From Methylotenera sp. (lineage in GTDB: Bacteria; Pseudomonadota; Gammaproteobacteria; Burkholderiales; Methylophilaceae), in the NCBI RefSeq assembly GCF_030653755.1, contig NZ_JAURYU010000026.1, positions 1-45,208 on the forward strand: a stretch of 45,208 nt of DNA, in the 5' to 3' direction. The translations under genes and the position numbers were made by a program. The notes beneath the pieces were generated by a model. That model was not told where the DNA came from. It searched no databases and was given only the letters and a program-made list of their open reading frames with translations. This document shows, piece by piece, positions 6,701 to 14,533 of this stretch. The number at the start of each line of letters is the position of its first letter. Position 1 is the stretch's first letter.

Positions 6701-8809
6701 TTAAGCAGATCTTTTAGGTAGGTTGGTTTCTAGTATTTTCTTGAAATCATGAAGCACAACTTCTGCAAGATCATTTACTTCCTGCAAGCTACGACCTGTT
6801 AGATACAAAATACCATCGGCGACATTATTCATGGTGGCGATGTGAAATTGACCATTTTCAACCGCTTGAATCACTTCGTCACTGAGCATGAGATGGCGCA
6901 TATTGCGCTCTGGCATCAGCACACCTTGCTTACCATCTAAGCCAATTTCTTTACACACTCTGAAATAGCCTTCAATTTTTTCATTAAGGCCTCCGACTGG
7001 CAGCACTTCGCCATGCTGATTAAGTGCGCCAGTGACGGCGATACCTTGTTTAATTGGCACTTGTGTGAGCGATGAAAGTAATGCAAATAGCTCTGCACAT
7101 GAGGCTGAATCACCATCCACACCGCTGTACTCTTGCTCGAATACAAGAGAGGCTGTGAGGTTAAGTGGATTCAACAGTGCAAAGTTAGCATGTAGCCAGC
7201 TTTGTAAAATCATGACGCCTTTATCATGTGTAGGGCCACTCATACTCACTTCACGGTCAATGGTCAGCACACCGCGGCTACCAGGATAGCAATTGGCAGA
7301 AATGCGCACAGGTGAGCCAAAGCTTGCTTCAGATAAATCGATATGTGTTAGGCCGTTAATTTGGCCGATACATTCGCCATGCACACTAATAATGAGCTCT
7401 TTATCTACAATAGAGTCTCGCATATGTGCCTCAATGTAACTGTGGCGTGCATATTTGCGCTGTATGGCTGATTTTACGTCTTCTACTTCTACCAATTCTG
7501 CACCACGCAGGTTAGCTGCTGCTGCACTTTCTAAAAGCAGTTTTTCAAGCACTGCAAACTTGGTACTGAGCCTTGTTTGATCTTCAATTAAGCGATGCAT
7601 TGCTTGTAATAAAACAGCGACCGCTTCTGCGGTGACGTGACAGCAGTTATGTTGGCGGCACTTATGGGCAATAAATGATGCATAAGCCGCATAGTTCTCA
7701 GGGCTGGCTTTTACTTGGTCAGCAAACTCTATTTTGATGGGGAAGAAATCAAAAAAGTCTGGCTTTACACTTAATAGCTCATAGTAATCTTCACGGGTGG
7801 CTATCAATACAATTTTGACTGAAACTGGTATTGCCGCTTGTGCACTAATCAGGCTACTACCTTGATTACCACTACTGCTTAAGTCTTCAATTTGCAAGGT
7901 GCCATTTCGTAAGAATCGGTGCAATTTTTCAAGGATATGTGTGCCATTTTGTTCATCAGCAAGAATGTCACGCAAATGTAGTAATAACGTACCGCCATCA
8001 GCGCGCATTAGATTGCCTGCTCGTAAACGCATAAAATCAGGGATATTACTAGCTTCACTTGCGCCTTCTATACCGCCAAATAAAGACTGTAAACTGGGGT
8101 CATTATCATAAAGCACTGGTGCATGTTGTGTTGCATGGTGTTCTACCAACACGTTGGCACGATAGCGGCCGAAGAAGCTTTCAGAGATGAGTGCTTCAAG
8201 GTTACTTTCACCATCAGCACTTGTCGTGGGCTGTATATTTTCGAGTGTCTCTAATATATCTTTTTGTAGCGCATTAAAATAATGCGTTGGCATTTTGTCT
8301 GCATCGATCAAAGTAAGGCTGGCTTTAACTGTGCTCAACTGCCCTTCTAAGAAAATCTGCAAGGGTGCAATCGAGTTTTGCTGCACTTTGGCTTCTAATA
8401 AGCTTGCAAGGTCTTTGGCAAAAACGCGTACAAAACTATCCAACGCTTGTTTTAACTGTACACCTGCCCCCGCTGGCAACTTGATAAACAGGGGCTTTCC
8501 GTTGCCGTCAAACTGGTATAGTGCGACTAAATCACTTGCTGCTGACCACTTTTTTGCAGCATCATGCATCACGCTGGTCATCAGGGTAGTTCGACCAGAC
8601 CCAGGTTCACCCAAAGCAAGCAAATTAAAGCCAGATTGCTGAATGCTTAACCCAAACTCAGCCGCCTTTTTAGCCTCTGCTTGGGCTACCCATGCTTGAT
8701 ATTGGGCGTTATCGTGTTTTTCAACAAGCAGTTCTGATGTGTCAGCAAAGTTGAATTGCTCCAATGCCACATTGAGAGTTAGCTGTTGAGGTATTAATGT
8801 TTTTTGCAT
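6701..8809 (-). CDS. Lon-related ATP-dependent serine protease (LonH/YcbZ type)
   Basis: The 702-residue protein pairs an N-terminal AAA-like module with a C-terminal S16 Lon protease domain. The catalytic dyad is visible: Ser568 in SGVDGDSASCAEL and Lys611 in GGLNEKIEGYF. LMRADGGTLLLHLRDIL (about 267-283) is typical of the Lon-related AAA_32 group. It lacks the N-terminal substrate domain of classical Lon and is not membrane-anchored like archaeal LonB. The P-loop reads GEPGSGRTT (67-75), with Arg where the Walker A lysine is expected. ATP use may therefore differ, or the residue may be normal in this subgroup. The start lies 1 base after the moaE stop, so the two are likely co-translated. 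The substrate is unknown. Confidence 0.9.
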   Translation of the reverse strand: MQKTLIPQQLTLNVALEQFNFADTSELLVEKHDNAQYQAWVAQAEAKKAAEFGLSIQQSGFNLLALGEPGSGRTTLMTSVMHDAAKKWSAASDLVALYQFDGNGKPLFIKLPAGAGVQLKQALDSFVRVFAKDLASLLEAKVQQNSIAPLQIFLEGQLSTVKASLTLIDADKMPTHYFNALQKDILETLENIQPTTSADGESNLEALISESFFGRYRANVLVEHHATQHAPVLYDNDPSLQSLFGGIEGASEASNIPDFMRLRAGNLMRADGGTLLLHLRDILADEQNGTHILEKLHRFLRNGTLQIEDLSSSGNQGSSLISAQAAIPVSVKIVLIATREDYYELLSVKPDFFDFFPIKIEFADQVKASPENYAAYASFIAHKCRQHNCCHVTAEAVAVLLQAMHRLIEDQTRLSTKFAVLEKLLLESAAAANLRGAELVEVEDVKSAIQRKYARHSYIEAHMRDSIVDKELIISVHGECIGQINGLTHIDLSEASFGSPVRISANCYPGSRGVLTIDREVSMSGPTHDKGVMILQSWLHANFALLNPLNLTASLVFEQEYSGVDGDSASCAELFALLSSLTQVPIKQGIAVTGALNQHGEVLPVGGLNEKIEGYFRVCKEIGLDGKQGVLMPERNMRHLMLSDEVIQAVENGQFHIATMNNVADGILYLTGRSLQEVNDLAEVVLHDFKKILETNLPKRSA

Positions 8810-8810
8810 A

Positions 8811-9269
8811 TTATTTTTCTATATTCCAACGGTCACGAGCCATATCATCTGCTGATTTTGCCTCTATCCAATGTTCACCTTTTGAATTAGCTTCTTTTTT
8901 CCAGAATGGTGCTTCTGTTTTGAGATAATCCATCATAAATTCACAAGCTGAAAACGCATCTCCGCGATGCGCACTGCTCACTACCACCAGCACTATTTGA
9001 TCGCTAGGTTGCAATGTGCCAACACGATGCACGACTAAGGCATCGAAAATATTCCATCGTGCTTTTGCTTGATCAATAATCGAACTTAAAGATTTCTCCG
9101 TCATGCCTGGATAATGCTCAAGGGTGAGCTGTGATACTTCATCGCCCTCGTTCAAATCGCGCACCAACCCTACAAAGCTGACAACCGCGCCAATATCTTT
9201 ACGTGATTGACGTAGCTGATTGATTTCTAGACCGACATCAAAATCTTCTGTTTGCACCCTTACTGTCAT
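8811..9269 (-). CDS. moaE: Molybdopterin synthase catalytic (large) subunit
   Basis: The 152-residue MoaE has GAVVSFVGLVRDLNEGD at about 27-43, HYPGMTEKSL, the HRVGTLQPSDQIVLVVVSSAHRGDAF core and the KTEAPFWKKE segment with the conserved catalytic lysine. With MoaD it converts cyclic pyranopterin phosphate to molybdopterin in the cytosol. It follows moaD on the same strand, but the two are separated by a 115-base gap holding a REP-like double palindrome. No other molybdenum-cofactor gene is in the window. Confidence 0.96.
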   Translation of the reverse strand: MTVRVQTEDFDVGLEINQLRQSRKDIGAVVSFVGLVRDLNEGDEVSQLTLEHYPGMTEKSLSSIIDQAKARWNIFDALVVHRVGTLQPSDQIVLVVVSSAHRGDAFSACEFMMDYLKTEAPFWKKEANSKGEHWIEAKSADDMARDRWNIEK

Positions 9270-9308
9270 CTAAGCATCTCTAAAACAAATCATATAAACC
9301 CTACATTT

Positions 9309-9374
9309 GTAGGAGCGGTCATTGACCGCGAAGGGGTTTTATTAGCCAAGTTCGCGGTCAATGACCGCTCCTAC
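9309..9374. repeat. REP-like inverted repeat, two perfect 24-base arms
   Basis: The arms 9309-9332 and 9351-9374 are exact reverse complements around an 18-base spacer. Each arm is itself nearly palindromic (GCGGTCATTGACCGC), so it can form two small hairpins or one long one. Opening with GTAGGAGCGGTC is typical of the 'GTAGGAGCGG' repetitive extragenic palindromes found in many beta- and gammaproteobacteria. It lies between moaD and moaE inside one operon, so it will be transcribed and may stabilise or separate the two messages. Confidence 0.85.
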
Positions 9375-9384
9375 TATAAGACAG

Positions 9385-9642
9385 TTAACCGCCAGTGACT
9401 GGTGGGAAAAACGCCACCTCATCACCATCGTTAATCAGCGCTTTATCATCTACAAGCTCATGATTAATGGCTGCACGGACTTTAAGCTTACCCATCAACA
9501 TTTGCCCCCAAACATCACCACGTTTAGCGAGTAACGCTTTTAATTTCAGAATGGTGAATGATTCATCTGGTAGCTCTAAATCTTCTGTAGAGTACTTCAG
9601 TGTTTCTTTAAGTCTTGCAAAGTAAAATAGTTTAATTTTCAT
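9385..9642 (-). CDS. moaD: Molybdopterin synthase sulfur carrier (small) subunit
   Basis: This ubiquitin-like protein of 85 residues ends in PPVTGG. The C-terminal Gly-Gly is adenylated and turned into a thiocarboxylate that donates sulfur to MoaE. FYFARLKETLK near the start and the DGDEVAFFPPV end are typical of MoaD. It begins 4 bases after the rmuC stop, so translation is probably coupled to rmuC. Confidence 0.95.
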   Translation of the reverse strand: MKIKLFYFARLKETLKYSTEDLELPDESFTILKLKALLAKRGDVWGQMLMGKLKVRAAINHELVDDKALINDGDEVAFFPPVTGG

Positions 9643-9646
9643 TTAG

Positions 9647-10966
9647 TTAATCTGTTTTATCATCAATAATATCTAATAAATCGGGTATGTTTTTAGTTAA
9701 CTCTACACGTTCGATTTGTGCAAATCTTTGTGAAATCTTCTGGCTAGAGATATGCACATCCTGCGCATTTTCATGTGCTTGCCTGATGTTATCAGCAAGC
9801 TTTTTCATGCGCAGATCAAAACGCCCAAAATCTTTGCTGAGTTTACCCAACTCCTCTTTAATGACATGTACCTGTTTACGCGTTTCAACGTCTTTTAACA
9901 CGGCACGGGCAGTATTAAGCACTGCCATTAAGGTGGTAGGCGAAACCACCCACACGCGTTTATTCATGGCATATTCAATGACATCGGCATGATAGGCGTG
10001 CAGCTCGGCAAATACAGCCTCCGCAGGAATAAACATTACTGCACCATCTGAAGTCACATTAGAAATAATGTATTTAGTTGCAATGTCATCTACATGCTTT
10101 TTAACATCGGATTTAAATTGCTTTTCAGCAATAAGTTTTTCTGCATCACTTAGTTTGTTATCTAACATGCGGTGATAGTTTTCCAGCGGAAATTTACTAT
10201 CTACCGCCACCACGCCAGTAGGCTCAGGTAAAAACAACGCACAATCAGCACGCGTACCATTTTCAAAAGTATGCTGCATTGCAAAAGAATTCACTGGCAA
10301 TACGTTACGCACTAAGGCTTCTAGCTGCACTTCACCAAAGGCACCTCGTGAGCGTTTATCTCCTAACAACTCCTGCAAACTCACTACATTAGTGGTTAAG
10401 CCATCAATTTTCTTTTGCGCTTCATCAATGGTTGCAAGGCGCGCCATGACATCCATAAAGGTTTGATTGGTTTTTTTGAAGCCCTCATCTAAGCGCTCAG
10501 ATACTTTGCCACCAATTTGCTCTAATCGACCATCTACAGATTTTGTTAAGCCTTCAATACTTGCAGTAAGCTGAAAAGTCGCGTTGCGCATAGTTGACTG
10601 GATTAACTCCTGCTCAGCCTTACCCTGCTCTGCCAAAGTCGTGTGTAGCTTTTCCAACACGGTTTCACGTGTTTGAGAAAGACTGTTGTTTTGCGCTAAT
10701 TGTAGCGTCTGCATCGCATCACGCGTTGCCTGTAACTCAGTGGCCACACTATTGCGCAGACGCTCACTGGTTTCATTGGTCGCACTGCTTAACCTGTCAC
10801 CAAGTTTATTTAAGCCATCGTTAAAATCAAGCAACATCGCTCTATGCTTTTCTTCTAGCTGTTGCAGTATCAAGATATTGCGATCAATTTTACTTTCTCG
10901 CCACATCTGCAATAAAAGCAACAAAAGAATAGCCAATGAAATAATTAATATAATGATTTGTACCAT
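9647..10966 (-). CDS. rmuC: DNA recombination protein RmuC
   Basis: The 439-residue protein has an N-terminal membrane segment (residues 3-20), a long coiled coil (about 35-200) and the RmuC nuclease-like core. The latter is marked by LLGDKRSRGAFGEVQLEALV, DSKFPLENYHRML and the VWVVSPTTLMAVLNTARAV segment. RmuC limits inversions at short inverted repeats in E. coli. It is the first gene of a minus-strand set with moaD, moaE, the Lon-like protease and hslR, and is divergent from the CHASE2 gene across 192 AT-rich bases. Confidence 0.94.
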   Translation of the reverse strand: MVQIIILIISLAILLLLLLQMWRESKIDRNILILQQLEEKHRAMLLDFNDGLNKLGDRLSSATNETSERLRNSVATELQATRDAMQTLQLAQNNSLSQTRETVLEKLHTTLAEQGKAEQELIQSTMRNATFQLTASIEGLTKSVDGRLEQIGGKVSERLDEGFKKTNQTFMDVMARLATIDEAQKKIDGLTTNVVSLQELLGDKRSRGAFGEVQLEALVRNVLPVNSFAMQHTFENGTRADCALFLPEPTGVVAVDSKFPLENYHRMLDNKLSDAEKLIAEKQFKSDVKKHVDDIATKYIISNVTSDGAVMFIPAEAVFAELHAYHADVIEYAMNKRVWVVSPTTLMAVLNTARAVLKDVETRKQVHVIKEELGKLSKDFGRFDLRMKKLADNIRQAHENAQDVHISSQKISQRFAQIERVELTKNIPDLLDIIDDKTD

Positions 10967-11158
10967 AGGCTAAATTATACCCGATGCTTGTTTAGGCGCC
11001 TTATAAAATCACTTATAAAATAGTTTGCGTGCGTAACTTAGTAAGCATTAGAGATTGATACTTAAAGTCAAAATTAGCAAAAGTTTTCAAAAGACCATTT
11101 TTAAAATACTTCAGATTATGCCAAACTTAAACCTATTATTAATCTTATTAGGCTTATC

Positions 11159-12874
11159 GTGCTTAAACTCAAACTACTATTAAACCAGTGGCTAACTTAC
11201 ATAATCCGCAGACTACACAACAGCTTTTACTTGTATTTAAGTGCATTGCTCACTGTGTTGGTTTTATTAGACGCGAGCGTGTTTCACGTAGGTGAAAACA
11301 TGCGAGACCGCGCGTTTGATATGATGGTAAAGAACCGCATTATGGCGCCAAAGCCAGATGCTGACATAATAATTGTTGATATCAATGAAGCATCATTAAG
11401 CGCCATGTCCGCTGAATATGGTCGCTGGCCCTGGCCAAGGCAAGTATTAGGCGAGTTTTTAGAAAACATTGAAGCGCAACAGCCCAAAGCCGTGGTGTTT
11501 GACATACTGTTTAGTGACGCAGATGTTTATAACCCTGATAGTGATGCATATTTTGACGAAGTGATTGCCAGTACTCAAAATACCTTTTTCCCGATGCTAA
11601 GGCTTTCTGAAGCGAATGACCACTTAAGCCAGGTCACACCTGACATGATTCCAGGTATTAAACGCACTGGGCTAATCGCAGACTTAGACACTGCCACTAA
11701 ACCCATTGCAATCGTTCTACCGCATTTTGAAGCCGCGCTAAACTCAAATCACTTAGGCACCCACAACATATACCCAGATAAAGACGGCATTGTGCGTGAA
11801 TACAGGCTCTGGCATGATGAAAATGGTTGGGTCCTGCCATCCTTACCTTTAGCTGTCGGGAATTTTGTAGAGAATAGCTCAGACAGTCTTCCACAAAACA
11901 TGCTCATTAATTGGCGTGGCAAACCCTTTACCTACCAGTTTGCAACCTTCAGTGATGTTTACGCAGATATGGCGAGCAAAGTGAAAAAACGCCCACCTAA
12001 TGAGTTTAAAGACAAAATTGTGATTATCGGCTCTACAGCACCTTCGTTGTTTGACCTTAAAGCAACAGCCATGGCAAAAGCCCACCCTGGGGTAGAAATA
12101 CTGGCAACTGCGATTGATAACGTTAAACACAATGATTATTTAAAAGTTTGGCGCGGGAAAACACCTTATATACTCATGAGTCTGACATTGGTTTGGCTAA
12201 CTGCACTGGCGTTTTTCCGCAATGTAGACCGAGACAAAGTAACAACCATTTTCGGTAGTAGCCAAATTATACTGATTACGCTTTCTTACCTTGCGATTAA
12301 CTTTACAAACACTTACTTAGATTTAACTGGCCCGATTGCTTGGGCAATTATGTATTTTAGTGTGGCAAAAATATATGCACTAGCGAACGACCGCGCTATG
12401 CAACGGCTATTAGCAAATGACGTTGAATCAGGCAAAAAAGGTGCGGCGATTCTGCTCATGCCAATTGTGTTTGAAACACAAGAACCACTAAGTGATAGCA
12501 TACTCAAAAAACTACAACATAAAATTGAGCATGAACTGCATCAACAAGGTACTGCACACCAACAAGGTACTGTAGAAATTTTAAAAGGTACACAAAGTGG
12601 AATATGGGGTCTATTTAGCGACATGATTATCGTCAACTGGGCTTATCGTCATGATGATGAGGTTGCTGCGACTAAAGCTGAACAAAACGCCAAAAAGCTT
12701 GGGGAGCAACTCAATCAACTCGTACAGAATACAGGTATACCTAGTAATACAACTGTGCGTTATATACTGCATGCTGGCACACTCAACACAGCAAAACCGA
12801 TGGCAAACCAATGGCGAGGTTTGTTTGCTCAAGCCATTATCAAATTAGATATATTAGAAGGTGAAAACCAATGA
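11159..12874 (+). CDS. CHASE2-domain membrane sensor with a degenerate cyclase-like C-terminal domain
   Basis: The 571-residue protein starts at GTG 11159. A membrane segment lies at about 23-39. It is followed by a large extracytoplasmic CHASE2 domain (about 45-330) with family signatures RDRAFDMMVKN, IIIVDINEASLSAMSAEYGRWPWPR and KDKIVIIGSTAPSLFDLKATAM. Three membrane segments follow (about 337-353, 363-382, 391-408). The cytoplasmic part (420-571) has the layout of a class III nucleotidyl cyclase: LFSDMIIVNWAYRHDDE, then ATKAEQNAKKLGEQLNQL, then VRYILHAGTL. It lacks a clear set of metal and purine-binding residues, so it is probably a non-catalytic relic or regulator. It overlaps the SH3 gene by 4 bases. 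Ligand unknown. Confidence 0.85.
   Translation: MLKLKLLLNQWLTYIIRRLHNSFYLYLSALLTVLVLLDASVFHVGENMRDRAFDMMVKNRIMAPKPDADIIIVDINEASLSAMSAEYGRWPWPRQVLGEFLENIEAQQPKAVVFDILFSDADVYNPDSDAYFDEVIASTQNTFFPMLRLSEANDHLSQVTPDMIPGIKRTGLIADLDTATKPIAIVLPHFEAALNSNHLGTHNIYPDKDGIVREYRLWHDENGWVLPSLPLAVGNFVENSSDSLPQNMLINWRGKPFTYQFATFSDVYADMASKVKKRPPNEFKDKIVIIGSTAPSLFDLKATAMAKAHPGVEILATAIDNVKHNDYLKVWRGKTPYILMSLTLVWLTALAFFRNVDRDKVTTIFGSSQIILITLSYLAINFTNTYLDLTGPIAWAIMYFSVAKIYALANDRAMQRLLANDVESGKKGAAILLMPIVFETQEPLSDSILKKLQHKIEHELHQQGTAHQQGTVEILKGTQSGIWGLFSDMIIVNWAYRHDDEVAATKAEQNAKKLGEQLNQLVQNTGIPSNTTVRYILHAGTLNTAKPMANQWRGLFAQAIIKLDILEGENQ
12539..12574 (+). repeat. In-frame 18-base tandem duplication in the CHASE2 gene
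   Basis: Two 18-base units, 12539-12556 and 12557-12574, differ at two bases and encode HQQGTA then HQQGTV, just before the cyclase-like domain. The reading frame is kept. Such a short tandem array can gain or lose units by slippage. Confidence 0.8.
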
Positions 12875-13389
12875 AACATTACCTAAAACACGCGTTAATC
12901 ACGACCAGCTTAATCCCTTTACTTTACGTAGGCATGAGCACTGCCGCTGAAAAAGGCAGTGCGCTTAAAAATGATAGTTTGCGCACGGAGCCATATGCCG
13001 ATGCAAAAATCACTGGTAGCTTTGTACGTGGCGAAAGTTTAGACATCATTAAAAAACAAGGCGCCTGGCTACAAGTCAAAGCAAAAAAAAGCTCAGGCTG
13101 GGTGCGCTTACTTTCAGTGAAACGTGGTGCGGCAACAAGTAGCAACCAAACTGCTGGCGTACTAGCTGTGGCTAGCGGTCGCGCAGGTACAGGACAGGTA
13201 GTATCAACAACAGGCGTACGAGGCCTGAGTGAACAAGAATTAAAAGCAGCTAAATTTAATGAAGAAGAAATTAAAACATTAGAAAGCTACACATTAAGTG
13301 CAGAAAAAGGCCGCGCCTTCGCCAAGGCGGGTAATTTAAACAGTATAGCTTTTAAGAACTTAAAAGAAGTGAAAGGTGGTGCTCAATGA
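12871..13389 (+). CDS. Secreted SH3-domain (SH3b) protein
   Basis: The 172-residue protein has a signal peptide (positive KHYLKH, hydrophobic core to about residue 20, likely cleavage after MSTAA near 26). The bacterial SH3 domain (about 30-85) shows LRTEPYADAKITGSFVRGESLDIIKKQGAWLQVKA and SGWVRLLSV. The remainder is a charged helical tail. SH3b domains often bind peptidoglycan or other envelope partners. The gene overlaps both neighbours by 4 bases (ATGA), showing tight coupling between the CHASE2 sensor and the M48 protease. A periplasmic adaptor for the protease or sensor is a reasonable guess. Confidence 0.82.
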   Translation: MKHYLKHALITTSLIPLLYVGMSTAAEKGSALKNDSLRTEPYADAKITGSFVRGESLDIIKKQGAWLQVKAKKSSGWVRLLSVKRGAATSSNQTAGVLAVASGRAGTGQVVSTTGVRGLSEQELKAAKFNEEEIKTLESYTLSAEKGRAFAKAGNLNSIAFKNLKEVKGGAQ

Positions 13390-14345
13390 GCCCGAACCAA
13401 ACAATCAAAAACATCACTACAACACACCAACACCGCCTCATTTCATTCTTAGTCGCAGGCTTATTAGGCCTTGCTAGCCTACAAAGCGCGGCATTTGATT
13501 TAAAAGGTGCGCTCAAAGATGCTGTAGAAAAAGAAATTGGCCAAAAATCAGAAAGCCAAGCAAGCCCCACTGAGGCTAATAGCAACACTGAAAGTGCTAA
13601 ACCTAATCATACAACAACCAGCTCAGAAGCAGCGTTCAACTGGAAAAATCCCAGCACCGCAGAAGAAATCAGCCTTGGACGCGAAATTGCAGGTAATTTA
13701 CTAGGTGCAGCGCCACTAGTAAAAGATGCAGCACTACAAAAATATGTAAACTCGGTAGGTCGCTGGGTTGCATCACAATCTGAACGTCCAGAGTTACCTT
13801 GGCGCTTTGGTGTGATTGAGAGTGACGATTTAAATGCGTTCGCAGCACCTGGTGGCTACATTATGCTCACCAAAGGCCTGTATCGAAAACTGCAAAATGA
13901 AGCACAACTTGCTGGTGTATTAGGACACGAAATTGCCCATGTAGTCAAAAAACACCAGCTCAAAGTATTACAAAAACAACAGCTTTTGAATATTGGCGCT
14001 GGATTTTTAAGTGACAAATATGCAAAAGATAATGCCGTCATTAGCAAAGCGATTGGCAGTGGCGCAGAAATCAGTGCTAGAAGCTTAGACAAAACGGCCG
14101 AATACGAAGCTGATCGATTGGGTTTAAGTTACGCAACACGCGCAGGTTACGAACCGTATGGCTTGACTGATGTATTGCAAACGTTGGGGCAATCAAGCAA
14201 TGGTGACTCAAGCGTTGCTTTGTTATTTAAAACCCATCCACACCCAGATGAAAGGCTCACTGCTTTAAGTGAATCAGTTGGTGGACAACTCGACAAAATT
14301 AACAACGGAAAAACACTGGAAAAACGATTCTATCTACTTAAATAA
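13386..14345 (+). CDS. Periplasmic M48-family zinc metalloprotease
   Basis: The 319-residue protein has a signal peptide or anchor (hydrophobic residues 19-36), a low-complexity linker rich in Ser/Thr/Asn (55-82), then an M48 peptidase domain. Zinc ligands are visible in HEIAH (181-185) and the downstream EYEADRLG (Glu241). GGYIMLTKGLY before the helix is also typical. It resembles BepA/LoiP-type periplasmic quality-control proteases but lacks the TPR domain of BepA. It is the last gene of the CHASE2-SH3-M48 unit and is followed by a strong terminator. Confidence 0.92.
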   Translation: MSPNQTIKNITTTHQHRLISFLVAGLLGLASLQSAAFDLKGALKDAVEKEIGQKSESQASPTEANSNTESAKPNHTTTSSEAAFNWKNPSTAEEISLGREIAGNLLGAAPLVKDAALQKYVNSVGRWVASQSERPELPWRFGVIESDDLNAFAAPGGYIMLTKGLYRKLQNEAQLAGVLGHEIAHVVKKHQLKVLQKQQLLNIGAGFLSDKYAKDNAVISKAIGSGAEISARSLDKTAEYEADRLGLSYATRAGYEPYGLTDVLQTLGQSSNGDSSVALLFKTHPHPDERLTALSESVGGQLDKINNGKTLEKRFYLLK

Positions 14346-14423
14346 ATAGACTATGGTGAATATAGCCACGTCTCCACCTAATGATCAAGAGTATTGATTA
14401 TTAGATGGGGTTTAAGTAAAGAT

Positions 14424-14463
14424 AAAAGTGCTTTGTTTGATTATGCTCAAACAAAGCACTTTT
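14424..14463 (+). terminator. Rho-independent terminator after the M48 protease gene
   Basis: A perfect 17-base-pair stem (AAAAGTGCTTTGTTTGA, loop TTATGC, then the complement) ends in TTTT. The A-run on the other side would also let it act in reverse. It separates the CHASE2 unit from ppk2. Confidence 0.85.
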
Positions 14464-14533
14464 ATTGGTTTAGCCGTTTGACATATGAATATATAGGGAT
14501 AAGAATATCCTTAATATGGTTGAGGATTATTTT

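Noticed and set aside
8295-8642. 115-codon open frame opposite the Lon-like protease gene
   Set aside because: An antisense shadow of a well-supported gene with no recognisable domain or ribosome site.
11000-11021. Direct repeat CTTATAAAAT twice, 12 bases apart, between rmuC and the CHASE2 gene
   Set aside because: AT-rich, promoter-like sequence is expected here and no matching -35 boxes could be placed with confidence.
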